This document shows positions 53,101-60,410 of a stretch of DNA of 64,000 nucleotides, one piece after another. The first letter of the stretch is position 1, and every line of letters starts with the position of its first letter. The DNA comes from Pedobacter hartonius (GTDB lineage Bacteria > Bacteroidota > Bacteroidia > Sphingobacteriales > Sphingobacteriaceae), in NCBI RefSeq assembly GCF_900107535.1, contig NZ_FNRA01000015.1:1-64000 (forward strand), written 5' to 3'. Made by a program: the position numbers and the translations under genes. The notes below the pieces were generated by a model. That model saw only the letters and a program-made list of their open reading frames with translations, had not been told where the DNA came from and ran no database searches.

Positions 53101-53530
53101 AAAATATGGTTATTTCGGAATGGTGGGCATGCCAAACATCCTGATCTATCAGATCATCCTGCCGCTGTTTTCTCCTCTGGCTGATTTCTTCATGCTGCTC
53201 TCGATCATTACCGGGCTATTCTCCTTGTCATCCGTGAACTCTCTCAACATGGATGGTATCAGTAGTTTGCTTAGCCTGCACAACGGCTTTGGGCAGGTGT
53301 TTTTCTATTACTGCGTTTTTATCCTGGTAGATTTAGTATTTGCAGGGATCGCATTCAGAATGGAGAAAGAAGCATATAAAAAGCTGATCTATCTGATCCC
53401 TCAGCGTTTCTACTGGAGACAGCTCATGTACCTGGTATTGTTCAAGTCGGTACGTAAGGCTTTAAAGGGTGAGCTGGAAGGCTGGGGAGCATTAAAGCGG
53501 ACGGGAAATGTAAGGGAACAGGAGGCTTAA
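50129..53530 (+). CDS. Three-domain GH18-like/CE4 deacetylase/GT2 synthase membrane protein
   Basis: A 1133-residue fusion. After one membrane helix (about 20-42) comes a GH18-like hydrolase domain (about 100-415, GVNIDFEEIKE near 209), then a NodB/CE4 deacetylase (about 475-680, LTFDDGPDP near 489, NHTFFHPDMS, RPPYN), a membrane helix (about 705-738), a GT2 synthase (about 750-975, SIIIPAYNEE, FVDDGS, IDADT, QRFRW near 968) and further helices. This joins in one chain what PgaB (hydrolase plus deacetylase) and PgaC (GlcNAc polymerase) do, so it likely makes a partly deacetylated amino-sugar polymer. Substrate is inferred. Confidence 0.9.
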   Translation: MSEKQIFQTSKKSRWITFKWVTRLLIITFLVATACVAYTLISNHYPALPIITSTVTLSKKQLEQIRKSTTYKDFKISKKRLLKIRHDQQAHRLKHPNNKARINAGFYVNWDPQSLTDLQDHIKQLDMVVTESFFVKNGADTLIDKVDNDAMKLIRKNKKTAIALVSNFTDDHFDGDAIHKLLQDTDLQNRFIANLIKSLKSYGFQGVNIDFEEIKETSDLPLAAFQKNLYEKLHAQNLIVSQDISPDNEDYNLSVLEKYNDYIFVMAYDQHSESSNAGDISHQQWVEEQLDRICEQISSDKVILALACYGYDWPNGDVGNTITYQQAIATANRYNGKVKYDPLSANLNFSYKDESSIQHRVFFTDAATNFNLIRKADDWGIAGVALWRMGAEDPRVWTFISKDLSIDSVKKTGVDLKRLTNIGLNDRIDYSGEGEILDLVSTPKAGKIDVKLDTNNYEITDQHYVVLPTKYSIRRYGHAEKKIVLTFDDGPDPVYTPQILDILHDEKVPGSFFVVGIMAEQNMGLLLREYNMGHEIGNHTFFHPDMSKMGVERVNFELNATRKIIESVTGHSTILFRPPYNADAEPTTSAEILPVMQSRAENYINIGESIDPQDWQPGITADQIFNAVVKQQNLGNVLLLHDAGGNRQATVEALPRIIQYFKSKGYEFATVGQLIGKQRDALMPPVKLNSSDFISSGDDLFLRAFSYGTLTLNFIFIVAIILAMLRSIFIAILAIRQKAVSKKERELLLKDPDMKVSIIIPAYNEEVTVVQTLKSLLKTTYKNVEFIFVDDGSKDRTVELVKENFGHLEHIKIFAKANGGKASALNFGVAHSTAGFVICIDADTQLKTDAITELMRYFYNEETAAVAGTVKVGNKTNLITNWQSIEYITAQNMDRRAFDLLNTITVVPGAIGAFRKKVIREVGGFTTDTLAEDCDLTMRILRAGYDVRNCDSAIAYTEAPETVNMLLKQRFRWSFGVMQSFWKNRQTLFNKKYGYFGMVGMPNILIYQIILPLFSPLADFFMLLSIITGLFSLSSVNSLNMDGISSLLSLHNGFGQVFFYYCVFILVDLVFAGIAFRMEKEAYKKLIYLIPQRFYWRQLMYLVLFKSVRKALKGELEGWGALKRTGNVREQEA

Positions 53531-53568
53531 CCCTAAAAAATTAGTAATTACAAGAATATAATATCAAT

Positions 53569-53898
53569 ATGACCAACACAAAAGAAACTTATCCGGATTT
53601 TAAAGAATTTTATACAAGGGCAGTTGAGCCTTTAAAAGCAGCGAATCCGGCATTTATCCGCCTGGACGGCAAACCAAAGGGAGATACGAGGATAGTTTTT
53701 GCTTATTTTTTGTACCAGGAAAAGAAGTGGAAGGTAAATGCCGATACACATATAGACAGGCTTAAGCTTGCCTTTGATGAAATCGCGAAAGGAAATGACC
53801 CCTTTGTGATCAAAGCATTAAGGGACGACAGGGGGGCTTATCTTGCCATTAAAGGGCAGCCTGTCAGGAACAGTAAATTATATATCTACGCTGCATAA
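53569..53898 (+). CDS. Hypothetical protein, 109 aa
   Basis: A soluble, Lys-rich protein with a mixed alpha/beta composition (FKEFYTRAVEPLKAANPAF, GDTRIVFAYFLYQEKKWKV, LAIKGQPVRNSKLYIYAA) and no signal or motif that I recognise. It lies 38 bp after the fusion synthase gene on the same strand and ends at a strong terminator, so it may be co-transcribed and accessory to it. Confidence 0.65.
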   Translation: MTNTKETYPDFKEFYTRAVEPLKAANPAFIRLDGKPKGDTRIVFAYFLYQEKKWKVNADTHIDRLKLAFDEIAKGNDPFVIKALRDDRGAYLAIKGQPVRNSKLYIYAA

Positions 53899-53933
53899 CA
53901 GGCGGACAGATTATACTTCATATGTGTGTTTTT

Positions 53934-53964
53934 TTAACAGGAAAAGCCCGGCTTTTCCTGTTAA
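53934..53964. terminator. Two-way terminator
   Basis: A 15-bp stem (53934-53948 with 53950-53964) with T-runs on both outer sides (TTTTTT before, CCCTTTTAA after), between convergent genes. Confidence 0.82.
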
Positions 53965-53980
53965 CCCTTTTAATAAATAC

Positions 53981-55159
53981 TTAGCGTATCTTTTTGAGCT
54001 TGATCACGGTAATCTCCGGCCAGATGCCAATCCTGCCTGAAAATCCGATAAAGCCAAAGCCACGGTTAATATTGATCACACTGTTATTCTCGGTTTTTAA
54101 GCCGGCCCAGTGTTTATACCTGTACTTTACGGGGCTCCATTTGATGCCAAATGCTTCGAGGCCAAACTGCATCCCATGGGTATGGCCGGAAAGTGTGAGC
54201 TGTACATTAGGAATATAGCTTTTAACCTGTGCTTCCCAATGTGTAGGATCGTGCGAAAGCAGGATCTTAAATTCCCTGTCGGTGGTGTTTGACAGTGCCC
54301 TTTTCAAATCCCCGCGTTCGCCAAATCCAATCCCCCAGTTTTCTACTCCTGCAAGGACGATATGCTGATCATCTTTTTTGATGTGCACATGTTCATCCAG
54401 TAAAAGCCTAAATCCCAAATCTTTATGGTAGGCCTTCAGCTGGTTCAGGTTGGCGGTCTTCTCCGCTTCGGTCCCCCATTTGATGTAATCCCCGTAATCG
54501 TGGTTTCCGAGAATGGAGAACTGGCCGTAAGGTGCCCTGATCTGCGAAAAATAACTGATCCAGGGCTTAATCTCTTCCGCTTTGTTGTTCACAAGGTCAC
54601 CGGTAAAGACAAAAAGATCGGCATGCTGTCTATTGATCAGGTCTATACCCCGCTGTACGGCTTTGGGGTTATTGAAACTCCCGGCATGTATATCAGATAT
54701 TTGCACCAGCTTAAATTCGTCAAAGCTTTCAGGAAGGTCTTCAAAATATAAGGTGTGTTCGATCACCTTGTAGTTGTACTTACCAAATATCATCCCGTAG
54801 ACGAATAGAAATATGGTAAATAGCATCAGCATAAAACTGGCTTCTACCCAGCGAACATTTCTCGGTGTTCCGGTGATCAGACCGTAAGCATCACCCAGGA
54901 ACAGCATCATCACCATGATCAGTTCTGAAACGACAAGTGTAATGGCCATATGGCTGGCAATCTTGAAAAACAGGTCCAGACCATGCTGGCGTAACCTTTG
55001 GGTCCCATAAATAACAGCAGCTGTGATCAGCACGATGGCAAGCCAGAAAATAGGGGTAACATAGGGGCTGTAACTTAACGTATGTATCCCGGAAAGTACA
55101 TAGCCGTTGAGCAGGAATATAAAAAATAAGATAATCAGGAGCGGTAAAATGCGTTTCAT
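53981..55159 (-). CDS. Membrane metallophosphoesterase (YaeI/YkuE-like)
   Basis: A 392-residue protein with four N-terminal helices (about 1-125) and a calcineurin-like phosphoesterase domain: VQISDIHAGSFNN, FTGDLVNN, ILGNHDYGDY, SHDPTHWEA, SGHTHGMQFG. The catalytic domain faces the periplasm or the cytoplasm depending on topology, which is not clear. YkuE and YaeI relatives act on phospholipids or UDP-sugars; the substrate is unknown here. Confidence 0.9.
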   Translation of the reverse strand: MKRILPLLIILFFIFLLNGYVLSGIHTLSYSPYVTPIFWLAIVLITAAVIYGTQRLRQHGLDLFFKIASHMAITLVVSELIMVMMLFLGDAYGLITGTPRNVRWVEASFMLMLFTIFLFVYGMIFGKYNYKVIEHTLYFEDLPESFDEFKLVQISDIHAGSFNNPKAVQRGIDLINRQHADLFVFTGDLVNNKAEEIKPWISYFSQIRAPYGQFSILGNHDYGDYIKWGTEAEKTANLNQLKAYHKDLGFRLLLDEHVHIKKDDQHIVLAGVENWGIGFGERGDLKRALSNTTDREFKILLSHDPTHWEAQVKSYIPNVQLTLSGHTHGMQFGLEAFGIKWSPVKYRYKHWAGLKTENNSVININRGFGFIGFSGRIGIWPEITVIKLKKIR

Positions 55160-55226
55160 GACATGAATATAGGCAGTTCACTGTCTATGCAACGAAATAT
55201 TGATTATTAATACAAAATAATTACAA

Positions 55227-56144
55227 TTAATAATGGAATTTGTGTGTAATGACTTCCGGTTGTATAATGACAAAATGGATCAGATCAAATTCCTGACGGA
55301 TTTTTGTACGTATCCGCTCAATTCCTTCATTGATCTCCTGGGTATCCAGGTCTTCCTGAAAAGCGACAATGAGTATCAGCATCACATCTTCGGGCGACTG
55401 ATAAGTAGAGATGATCCGCATTACTTTCAATACAGTGGGATCTTCTGCTGTGATTTGCGTGATCTTCTGTTTGGATACGTCAGAAATTCCCTCGCCCATC
55501 AGCAGGCTCCTGCTTTCCCGGGCCAGGATTAATGATACGCCCACCAGGAGCAGGCCAACCAGCAGTGAGGCTACACCATCAAGCTGGGGAATGTGGTACC
55601 GGTGGCTAAAGAACATACAGATCATTACAGTGAACAATCCGAGTACGGCAGCCCCGTCTTCAAACAGTACAAGGAAACTCGCGGGATCTTTGCTTTTAAC
55701 AATCGCATTCCACCAGCTTTCGTTACCACGGGTTTTATTAAATTCCTTCGCGGCAATAAGAAATGAGGTCCCTTCAAATACCACAGATAACGCAAGCACA
55801 ACGTAATTCCAGGTCGGATTTCCGAGTTCCTGGGGCGTAATCACATGGATAATTCCCTGGTAGATGGATATTCCGCCTCCCAGTCCGAAAATCAGGATGG
55901 AAACGATAAATGAATAGAAATAAAGTTCCCTGCCATATCCGAATGGCCGGAGGGCGTCTGCGGGTTTTTTGCTGCGTCTTAAACCAAACAGCAACAGTAT
56001 CTGATTCACTGTGTCAACCAGGGAATGTATCCCTTCTGATAGCATTGCAGCGCTGTTGCTGAAGGCACCGGCTGTGAATTTCGTAATTGCAATCAGAAGG
56101 TTTGCAGCAAGGGCACTATAAATCGATTTATTTGAAGAGGCCAT
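55227..56144 (-). CDS. Cation diffusion facilitator metal exporter
   Basis: A 305-residue CDF-family transporter with about six helices and a C-terminal cytoplasmic domain. The first metal site HSLVD is clear in SEGIHSLVDTVNQ; in the second helix pair the motif is LDGVAS (Asp without a matching His). The unusual second site and long N-terminus make the metal (Zn, Fe, Mn) uncertain. A basic pocket RRSKKPADALRPFGYGRE follows the first site as usual. Confidence 0.9.
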   Translation of the reverse strand: MASSNKSIYSALAANLLIAITKFTAGAFSNSAAMLSEGIHSLVDTVNQILLLFGLRRSKKPADALRPFGYGRELYFYSFIVSILIFGLGGGISIYQGIIHVITPQELGNPTWNYVVLALSVVFEGTSFLIAAKEFNKTRGNESWWNAIVKSKDPASFLVLFEDGAAVLGLFTVMICMFFSHRYHIPQLDGVASLLVGLLLVGVSLILARESRSLLMGEGISDVSKQKITQITAEDPTVLKVMRIISTYQSPEDVMLILIVAFQEDLDTQEINEGIERIRTKIRQEFDLIHFVIIQPEVITHKFHY

Positions 56145-56344
56145 ATTGAATTGTTAATAGCCAACAGACAAACTGCATACCACAATAACCGGGGAGCAAT
56201 ACTAAATTAAATAAAGAAGGAGCAGAGCACCTGTATGGACATCCTGATCCTCGTTTTGATGGTACCCACAGATAGGTCAGGTTCCCGGAATGCTTCAGTT
56301 TATTCCTTACTGTATAGAAATTTATTCATAAAGTTAAAACAGGA

Positions 56345-57706
56345 CTACCTTTCAGGCAACAGCATTTTTGTCCGCTTTTGAAACCTGAAGAATAGCAGGA
56401 CGGAGGCGGTGAGCAGCCCGAATGTAAGGCCATACCAGATCCCATTTACGCCCAGCCCGAGTGGAATGCCCAGAAAATAGCCCAGAGGAATACCAATGAC
56501 CCAGTAGGCGAAAAAGGTGATGATCGTTGGGTAATTTACATCTCCGAGACCCCGCAATACGCCCAGGCCAACTACCTGTGTGCCATCAAATAACTGGAAA
56601 AATCCCGCGATGATCAGTAGGTGAGAAGCGATCCCGATCACAGCGAGGTCTTCTGTATAAATATAGGGGAGTACTCCGCTTGCTAAAATAAAAATAACAG
56701 CAGTAATGGCCATAAACACCAGGATGACATGGTAGCTGGCTAAAGCCGACTTGCGCAGGTCGCCGAAGTTATTTTTACCAAGGTTGTTCCCTGTTTTAAT
56801 GGTAGCTGCTGAGGCAATTCCACTGGATATCATATAGGTGACAGAGGCCAGGTTAATCGCTACCTGGTGCGCGGCCTGTTCTACTGCCCCGATGGTGCCG
56901 ATCAGGATGGCGGCGCCACTGAAAGCGCTGATCTCAAATGAATACTGCAGTGATACCGGTGCCCCGATCTTTAAGATCTTCAGGCTCCTAACCTTATCAA
57001 AAAAGGTTAACCGGAAGTTGCGGAGATAAGGTCTGAAATTTCTGGAGCTGAATACATAATACCCCATTACCACACACATCAGTACCCTGTCTATCAGCGT
57101 ACTCAGGCCCACGCCCTTTACGCCCATCGGGGTAATGCCAAACAGACCCTTTACAAAGACCAGCCCAAACAGGATGTTGATGAGGTTGCCCCAGATAGAG
57201 ATATACATGGCTTGTTTGGTAAAGCCCAGTCCTTCAGTGAACTGTTTAAAGGTCTGAAAGATCATTAATGGAATGATGGATACGCCCAGGTACTGAAGAT
57301 AGGGTTTTGCATAGGTAACTACATCCCTCGACTGCCCGATATGGTCTATGAACAGTAAGGTTCCGTAATTCACGAACAGGTAAAGCAGTACGCCCATCAC
57401 CATATTGATCATCAGGCTATTTGATAATAACTTGCCGCATTCCTGGTAGTTTTTGCTTCCGTTTTCCCGTGCGATAAGGGGGGTGAGGCCGTAGGAAATT
57501 CCAAGACCCATAACCAGGATCAGCATAAATATGCTGTTTACCAGCGAAACAGCAGCCAGTTGTATCGTACCGGCAAAATGGCCAACGATCACACTGTCAG
57601 CCAGGTGAACGAGCGTATGCCCGATTTGTGAGACCACAATAGGCATCGCCAGTCTTAGATTATCGGCATAATAAGGCTTATATTTTTCGTACAGAGCGAG
57701 TAGCAT
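56345..57706 (-). CDS. MATE-family efflux transporter
   Basis: A 453-residue, 12-helix multidrug/toxin extrusion protein. The two halves start AMPIVVSQIGHTLVHLADSV and GAPVSLQYSFEISAFSGAA, the repeated pattern of NorM-type pumps driven by Na+ or H+. Start 57706 (MLLALYEKYKPYYADN) avoids overlap with the upstream gene and gives the usual short N-terminus; 57748 is the alternative. It is the last gene of a likely three-gene unit. Confidence 0.9.
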   Translation of the reverse strand: MLLALYEKYKPYYADNLRLAMPIVVSQIGHTLVHLADSVIVGHFAGTIQLAAVSLVNSIFMLILVMGLGISYGLTPLIARENGSKNYQECGKLLSNSLMINMVMGVLLYLFVNYGTLLFIDHIGQSRDVVTYAKPYLQYLGVSIIPLMIFQTFKQFTEGLGFTKQAMYISIWGNLINILFGLVFVKGLFGITPMGVKGVGLSTLIDRVLMCVVMGYYVFSSRNFRPYLRNFRLTFFDKVRSLKILKIGAPVSLQYSFEISAFSGAAILIGTIGAVEQAAHQVAINLASVTYMISSGIASAATIKTGNNLGKNNFGDLRKSALASYHVILVFMAITAVIFILASGVLPYIYTEDLAVIGIASHLLIIAGFFQLFDGTQVVGLGVLRGLGDVNYPTIITFFAYWVIGIPLGYFLGIPLGLGVNGIWYGLTFGLLTASVLLFFRFQKRTKMLLPER

Positions 57707-57734
57707 AAAATAGATTTGAACCTGTAAAGGTAAC

Positions 57735-58367
57735 CTATTTTGCTTCAATCATAGTGAAATATTCTTCTTTCTCCGAAGTATGGGGCTGGATCAGATCTGC
57801 AAGAATAAAGCTTACCAGGATCTTGCGGGCTTGTTTATGAGAGCACCTGCTGAGCTTGCTAAACTGTTTTAAGGTGATACGTCCTTCATCTCCAAGGTAT
57901 TCCAGCAGTATCTTTTCCTGTGCCGTATAGGTGATCAGCTGTCCCGTTTGCATATGTTCGTTTTTCAGCACATCAACAATAATCTTACTGGCCAGGATAC
58001 TTTTATCTTTCACACGGAAATATACCCACCATTTTTTATTTTCATCCAGTGCATAATGCGGCTTTGTATCGCTCTGCGCGATTTTTGCAACCAGAACCAG
58101 CTTGCTATCTACATATACTTCTTCAAATTCGGGTTCTATGGCCGGCCTGCAAAACTGGTGTGCAGATTTAATGATCATGTATTTTTCCTCTTCCTCAGAT
58201 TTGACTCCCTTAATGCTGCCATCATCCGCTACACCGATCAGCAATTGTCCGCCTCTGTTATTTGCAAAGGCAACAAGGCTCTTTGCAATTTTCTCATTAT
58301 TGGTAATGGTCTTTTTAAAATCCAGTGTAGTTCCCTCACCTTGTAAGATTAGTTTCCTGATGTTCAT
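57735..58367 (-). CDS. AlbA_2 (Schlafen-like) domain protein with C-terminal winged helix
   Basis: A 210-residue protein. The AlbA_2 domain (about 5-125) is plain: EGTTLDFKKTITNNEKIAKSL, then VAFANNRGGQLLIGVADDGS. The last 70 residues look like a winged helix (LEYLGDEGRITLKQFSKLSR). Such proteins are often transcription regulators with nucleic-acid-binding domains. It sits between a DUF4442 gene and a MATE gene, and may control the latter. Confidence 0.85.
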   Translation of the reverse strand: MNIRKLILQGEGTTLDFKKTITNNEKIAKSLVAFANNRGGQLLIGVADDGSIKGVKSEEEEKYMIIKSAHQFCRPAIEPEFEEVYVDSKLVLVAKIAQSDTKPHYALDENKKWWVYFRVKDKSILASKIIVDVLKNEHMQTGQLITYTAQEKILLEYLGDEGRITLKQFSKLSRCSHKQARKILVSFILADLIQPHTSEKEEYFTMIEAK

Positions 58368-58396
58368 TTTTCTGGGTTTATGCGCGCAAAATGGTG

Positions 58397-58882
58397 TTAA
58401 TAAGCTACGGGGCCATATTCGCCCTTATGCAGGTTCCTGATGTAAACTTCATTCATTACAGTGGCACAAACCTCTCCGTTGATATCTTTGATTTCCATAG
58501 GGTAGGCTTTAATGAATTTACCATTGGTATTTAACGTCTCAATTGCTTCGTTCAGCATGTCGTCCGTGATGACTACCGTAAAATAAAGTGCCGAGCGGCC
58601 TGGTTTGAGATATTGGATACTGGCACTTTTGAGCCACACCCTGATCTTAAAACCTTGCCGCTGAAGAAGCTGGTCAAATAAGATGGCATAAAAAGGATCT
58701 GTAGCGGCATAGATCGTCCCTCCGAATATGGAGCCGTTGTAATTTTTATTGAAAAGACTTTTGCTGATTTTTACGTCTACACCCCTGAAACCGCTATGGA
58801 ATTTTTTTACCCGGATACGCTGAAAAAAAAGTGGCGGATATAAACACAGCGCCCATTCAAGTGTTTTTTCTGATACGATCAT
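58397..58882 (-). CDS. DUF4442 hotdog-fold protein
   Basis: A 161-residue DUF4442 protein of the PaaI/YiiD thioesterase-like hotdog group: FHSGFRGVDVKISKSLFNKN, then YNGSIFGGTIYAATDPFYAI, and a C-terminal strand set. An acyl-CoA or acyl-ACP thioesterase role is possible; catalytic residues are not certain. First gene of a minus-strand unit (29 bp to the AlbA_2 gene). Confidence 0.82.
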   Translation of the reverse strand: MIVSEKTLEWALCLYPPLFFQRIRVKKFHSGFRGVDVKISKSLFNKNYNGSIFGGTIYAATDPFYAILFDQLLQRQGFKIRVWLKSASIQYLKPGRSALYFTVVITDDMLNEAIETLNTNGKFIKAYPMEIKDINGEVCATVMNEVYIRNLHKGEYGPVAY

Positions 58883-59066
58883 GACGCTTAAATATCTGAA
58901 ACATTATTGAAACTTTCATCAAAGCTCTGTCTTTAATATTTTTCTTGAATGAGATATATATAATGTGTTTATTGCCTTGTAACAAAAATAAAACAATAGG
59001 GTGTGCTGTTTGTTGTATAAAGAGAACTAATAAAACTCATCACATTTAAAAAACAAAAATAAAGAG

Positions 59067-59285
59067 ATGAAAAAAACGATTTTAAGTCTTGCTTTTGCAG
59101 GTTCAATGATATTAGCCGCCTCAGCATGCAACTCGACGAAAAATGTATCCGGATCGTCTGACAGTACGGCATCAGACTCCAGTTCTATTACTCCGGCAAC
59201 CGATACCGTCCTTAAAGACACTGCTAAAACTACACCGGATACGTCTAAAACTACGCCGCCAGACACTACCAGGACCCAACAATAA
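59067..59285 (+). CDS. Small Thr/Ser/Asp-rich lipoprotein
   Basis: A 72-residue lipoprotein precursor: lipobox ASAC (Cys21), then about 50 residues almost wholly of Ser, Thr, Asp, Pro and Lys (SSDSTASDSSSITPATD; TTPDTSKTTPPDTTRTQQ). It should be a disordered, membrane-tethered spacer or surface peptide. No domain is recognised. It is well formed with its own terminator, which supports it as a real gene. Confidence 0.75.
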   Translation: MKKTILSLAFAGSMILAASACNSTKNVSGSSDSTASDSSSITPATDTVLKDTAKTTPDTSKTTPPDTTRTQQ

Positions 59286-59302
59286 TTGCTGAAGATTTAT
59301 AG

Positions 59303-59334
59303 GAAAGGCTGTCTGGAGACAGCCTTTCTTGTTT
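59303..59334 (+). terminator. Rho-independent terminator after the small lipoprotein
   Basis: A 12-bp stem (59303-59314 with 59317-59328) closed by only GG, followed by TTGTTT. Confidence 0.82.
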
Positions 59335-59392
59335 AAGTGTCAAATTGGGAAACTTAAACTTGAATCGTTCCCCCATTAAATTTTATAAAACT

Positions 59393-59400
59393 TAACTTTG
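59393..59400 (+). promoter_or_regulatory. Bacteroidetal -7 box TAACTTTG for hemF
   Basis: Exact TAnnTTTG match 17 nt before the hemF ATG, giving a leader of about ten bases. Confidence 0.5.
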
Positions 59401-59417
59401 ATTATATTTCAATAATC

Positions 59418-60311
59418 ATGTTTAAAGATAGAGTAGTAGCAGCGTATCAGAAGATACAGGATGACATTTGCCAGGGTCTGGCATTAGCGGATGGAAAAGG
59501 CAGGTTTGAAGAAGAGATATGGACAAGAGAGGGCGGCGGCGGCGGACGTACCCGGATCTTTCAGCATGGAAATGTGATTGAAAAAGGCGGCGTCAACTTC
59601 TCTGCTGTCCACGGAAAACTTCCTGAAGCGGTAAAAAAAGCGTTTAAAGTGGAGAGCGATGATTTTTTTGCTGCTGGTGTATCTATAGTTATTCACCCCT
59701 CGAATCCCTTTGTGCCTATCATACATATGAACATCCGTTATTTTGAAATGGATGAGCAAACGCGATGGTTTGGCGGTGGTATTGATCTTAGTCCTCATTA
59801 TATCATTGATACCGATGCAAGGTTTTTTCATCATCTGCTCAAACAGACCTGTGATGAATTCGATTCATCATTCTACCCAAAGTTTAAAAAACAGGCTGAC
59901 GACTATTTCTATATTAAACACAGGGAAGAGACGCGCGGAATAGGCGGTATTTTTTATGACCGTCTTCAGCCATCCAATACAGGGTTTGACTGGGAGCAGC
60001 TCTTCAGCTTTTCGCTGGGCGTAGGCAATACCTTTATCCCTGTCTACACAGAACTGATCGACAGGAACAGGGATACAGAGTTTACCGAGGCAGAGCAGGA
60101 GTGGCAGTACCTCAGAAGAAGCCGTTACGTAGAGTTTAACCTGGTTTACGATTCAGGTACAAAATTTGGTCTGGAAACTAACGGAAGGATAGAATCTATC
60201 CTAATGAGCTTACCACCAACAGTAAAATGGGCCTATAACCACAAACCTTCAGAAAACAGTCCAGAAGCTGAAACTCTGAGCAAGTTAATAAAAGGTATAG
60301 ACTGGGCTTAA
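59418..60311 (+). CDS. hemF: Oxygen-dependent coproporphyrinogen III oxidase
   Basis: The aerobic heme enzyme that turns coproporphyrinogen III into protoporphyrinogen IX. The family signature is seen as WTREGGGGGRTRIF, NIRYFEMDEQTRWFGGGIDL, SPHYI, HREETRGIGGIFYD and YDSGTKFGLETNGRIESI. Length 297 fits the type. A TAnnTTTG promoter box precedes it. It stands alone between a small lipoprotein and gyrA. Confidence 0.95.
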   Translation: MFKDRVVAAYQKIQDDICQGLALADGKGRFEEEIWTREGGGGGRTRIFQHGNVIEKGGVNFSAVHGKLPEAVKKAFKVESDDFFAAGVSIVIHPSNPFVPIIHMNIRYFEMDEQTRWFGGGIDLSPHYIIDTDARFFHHLLKQTCDEFDSSFYPKFKKQADDYFYIKHREETRGIGGIFYDRLQPSNTGFDWEQLFSFSLGVGNTFIPVYTELIDRNRDTEFTEAEQEWQYLRRSRYVEFNLVYDSGTKFGLETNGRIESILMSLPPTVKWAYNHKPSENSPEAETLSKLIKGIDWA

Positions 60312-60410
60312 TTTTTTTCCACAATACGCTTAAACAGCAATATTTTCTTAAATTCGCAAGGTTATAACATTACCTTATTTAAATCGTTTTTAAACGAACA
60401 TTAATTTTTT

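Noticed and set aside
57735-58367. AlbA_2/Schlafen-like gene as an antiphage defence component
   Set aside because: It sits among a thioesterase-like gene and a MATE pump without other defence genes; a regulator role is simpler.
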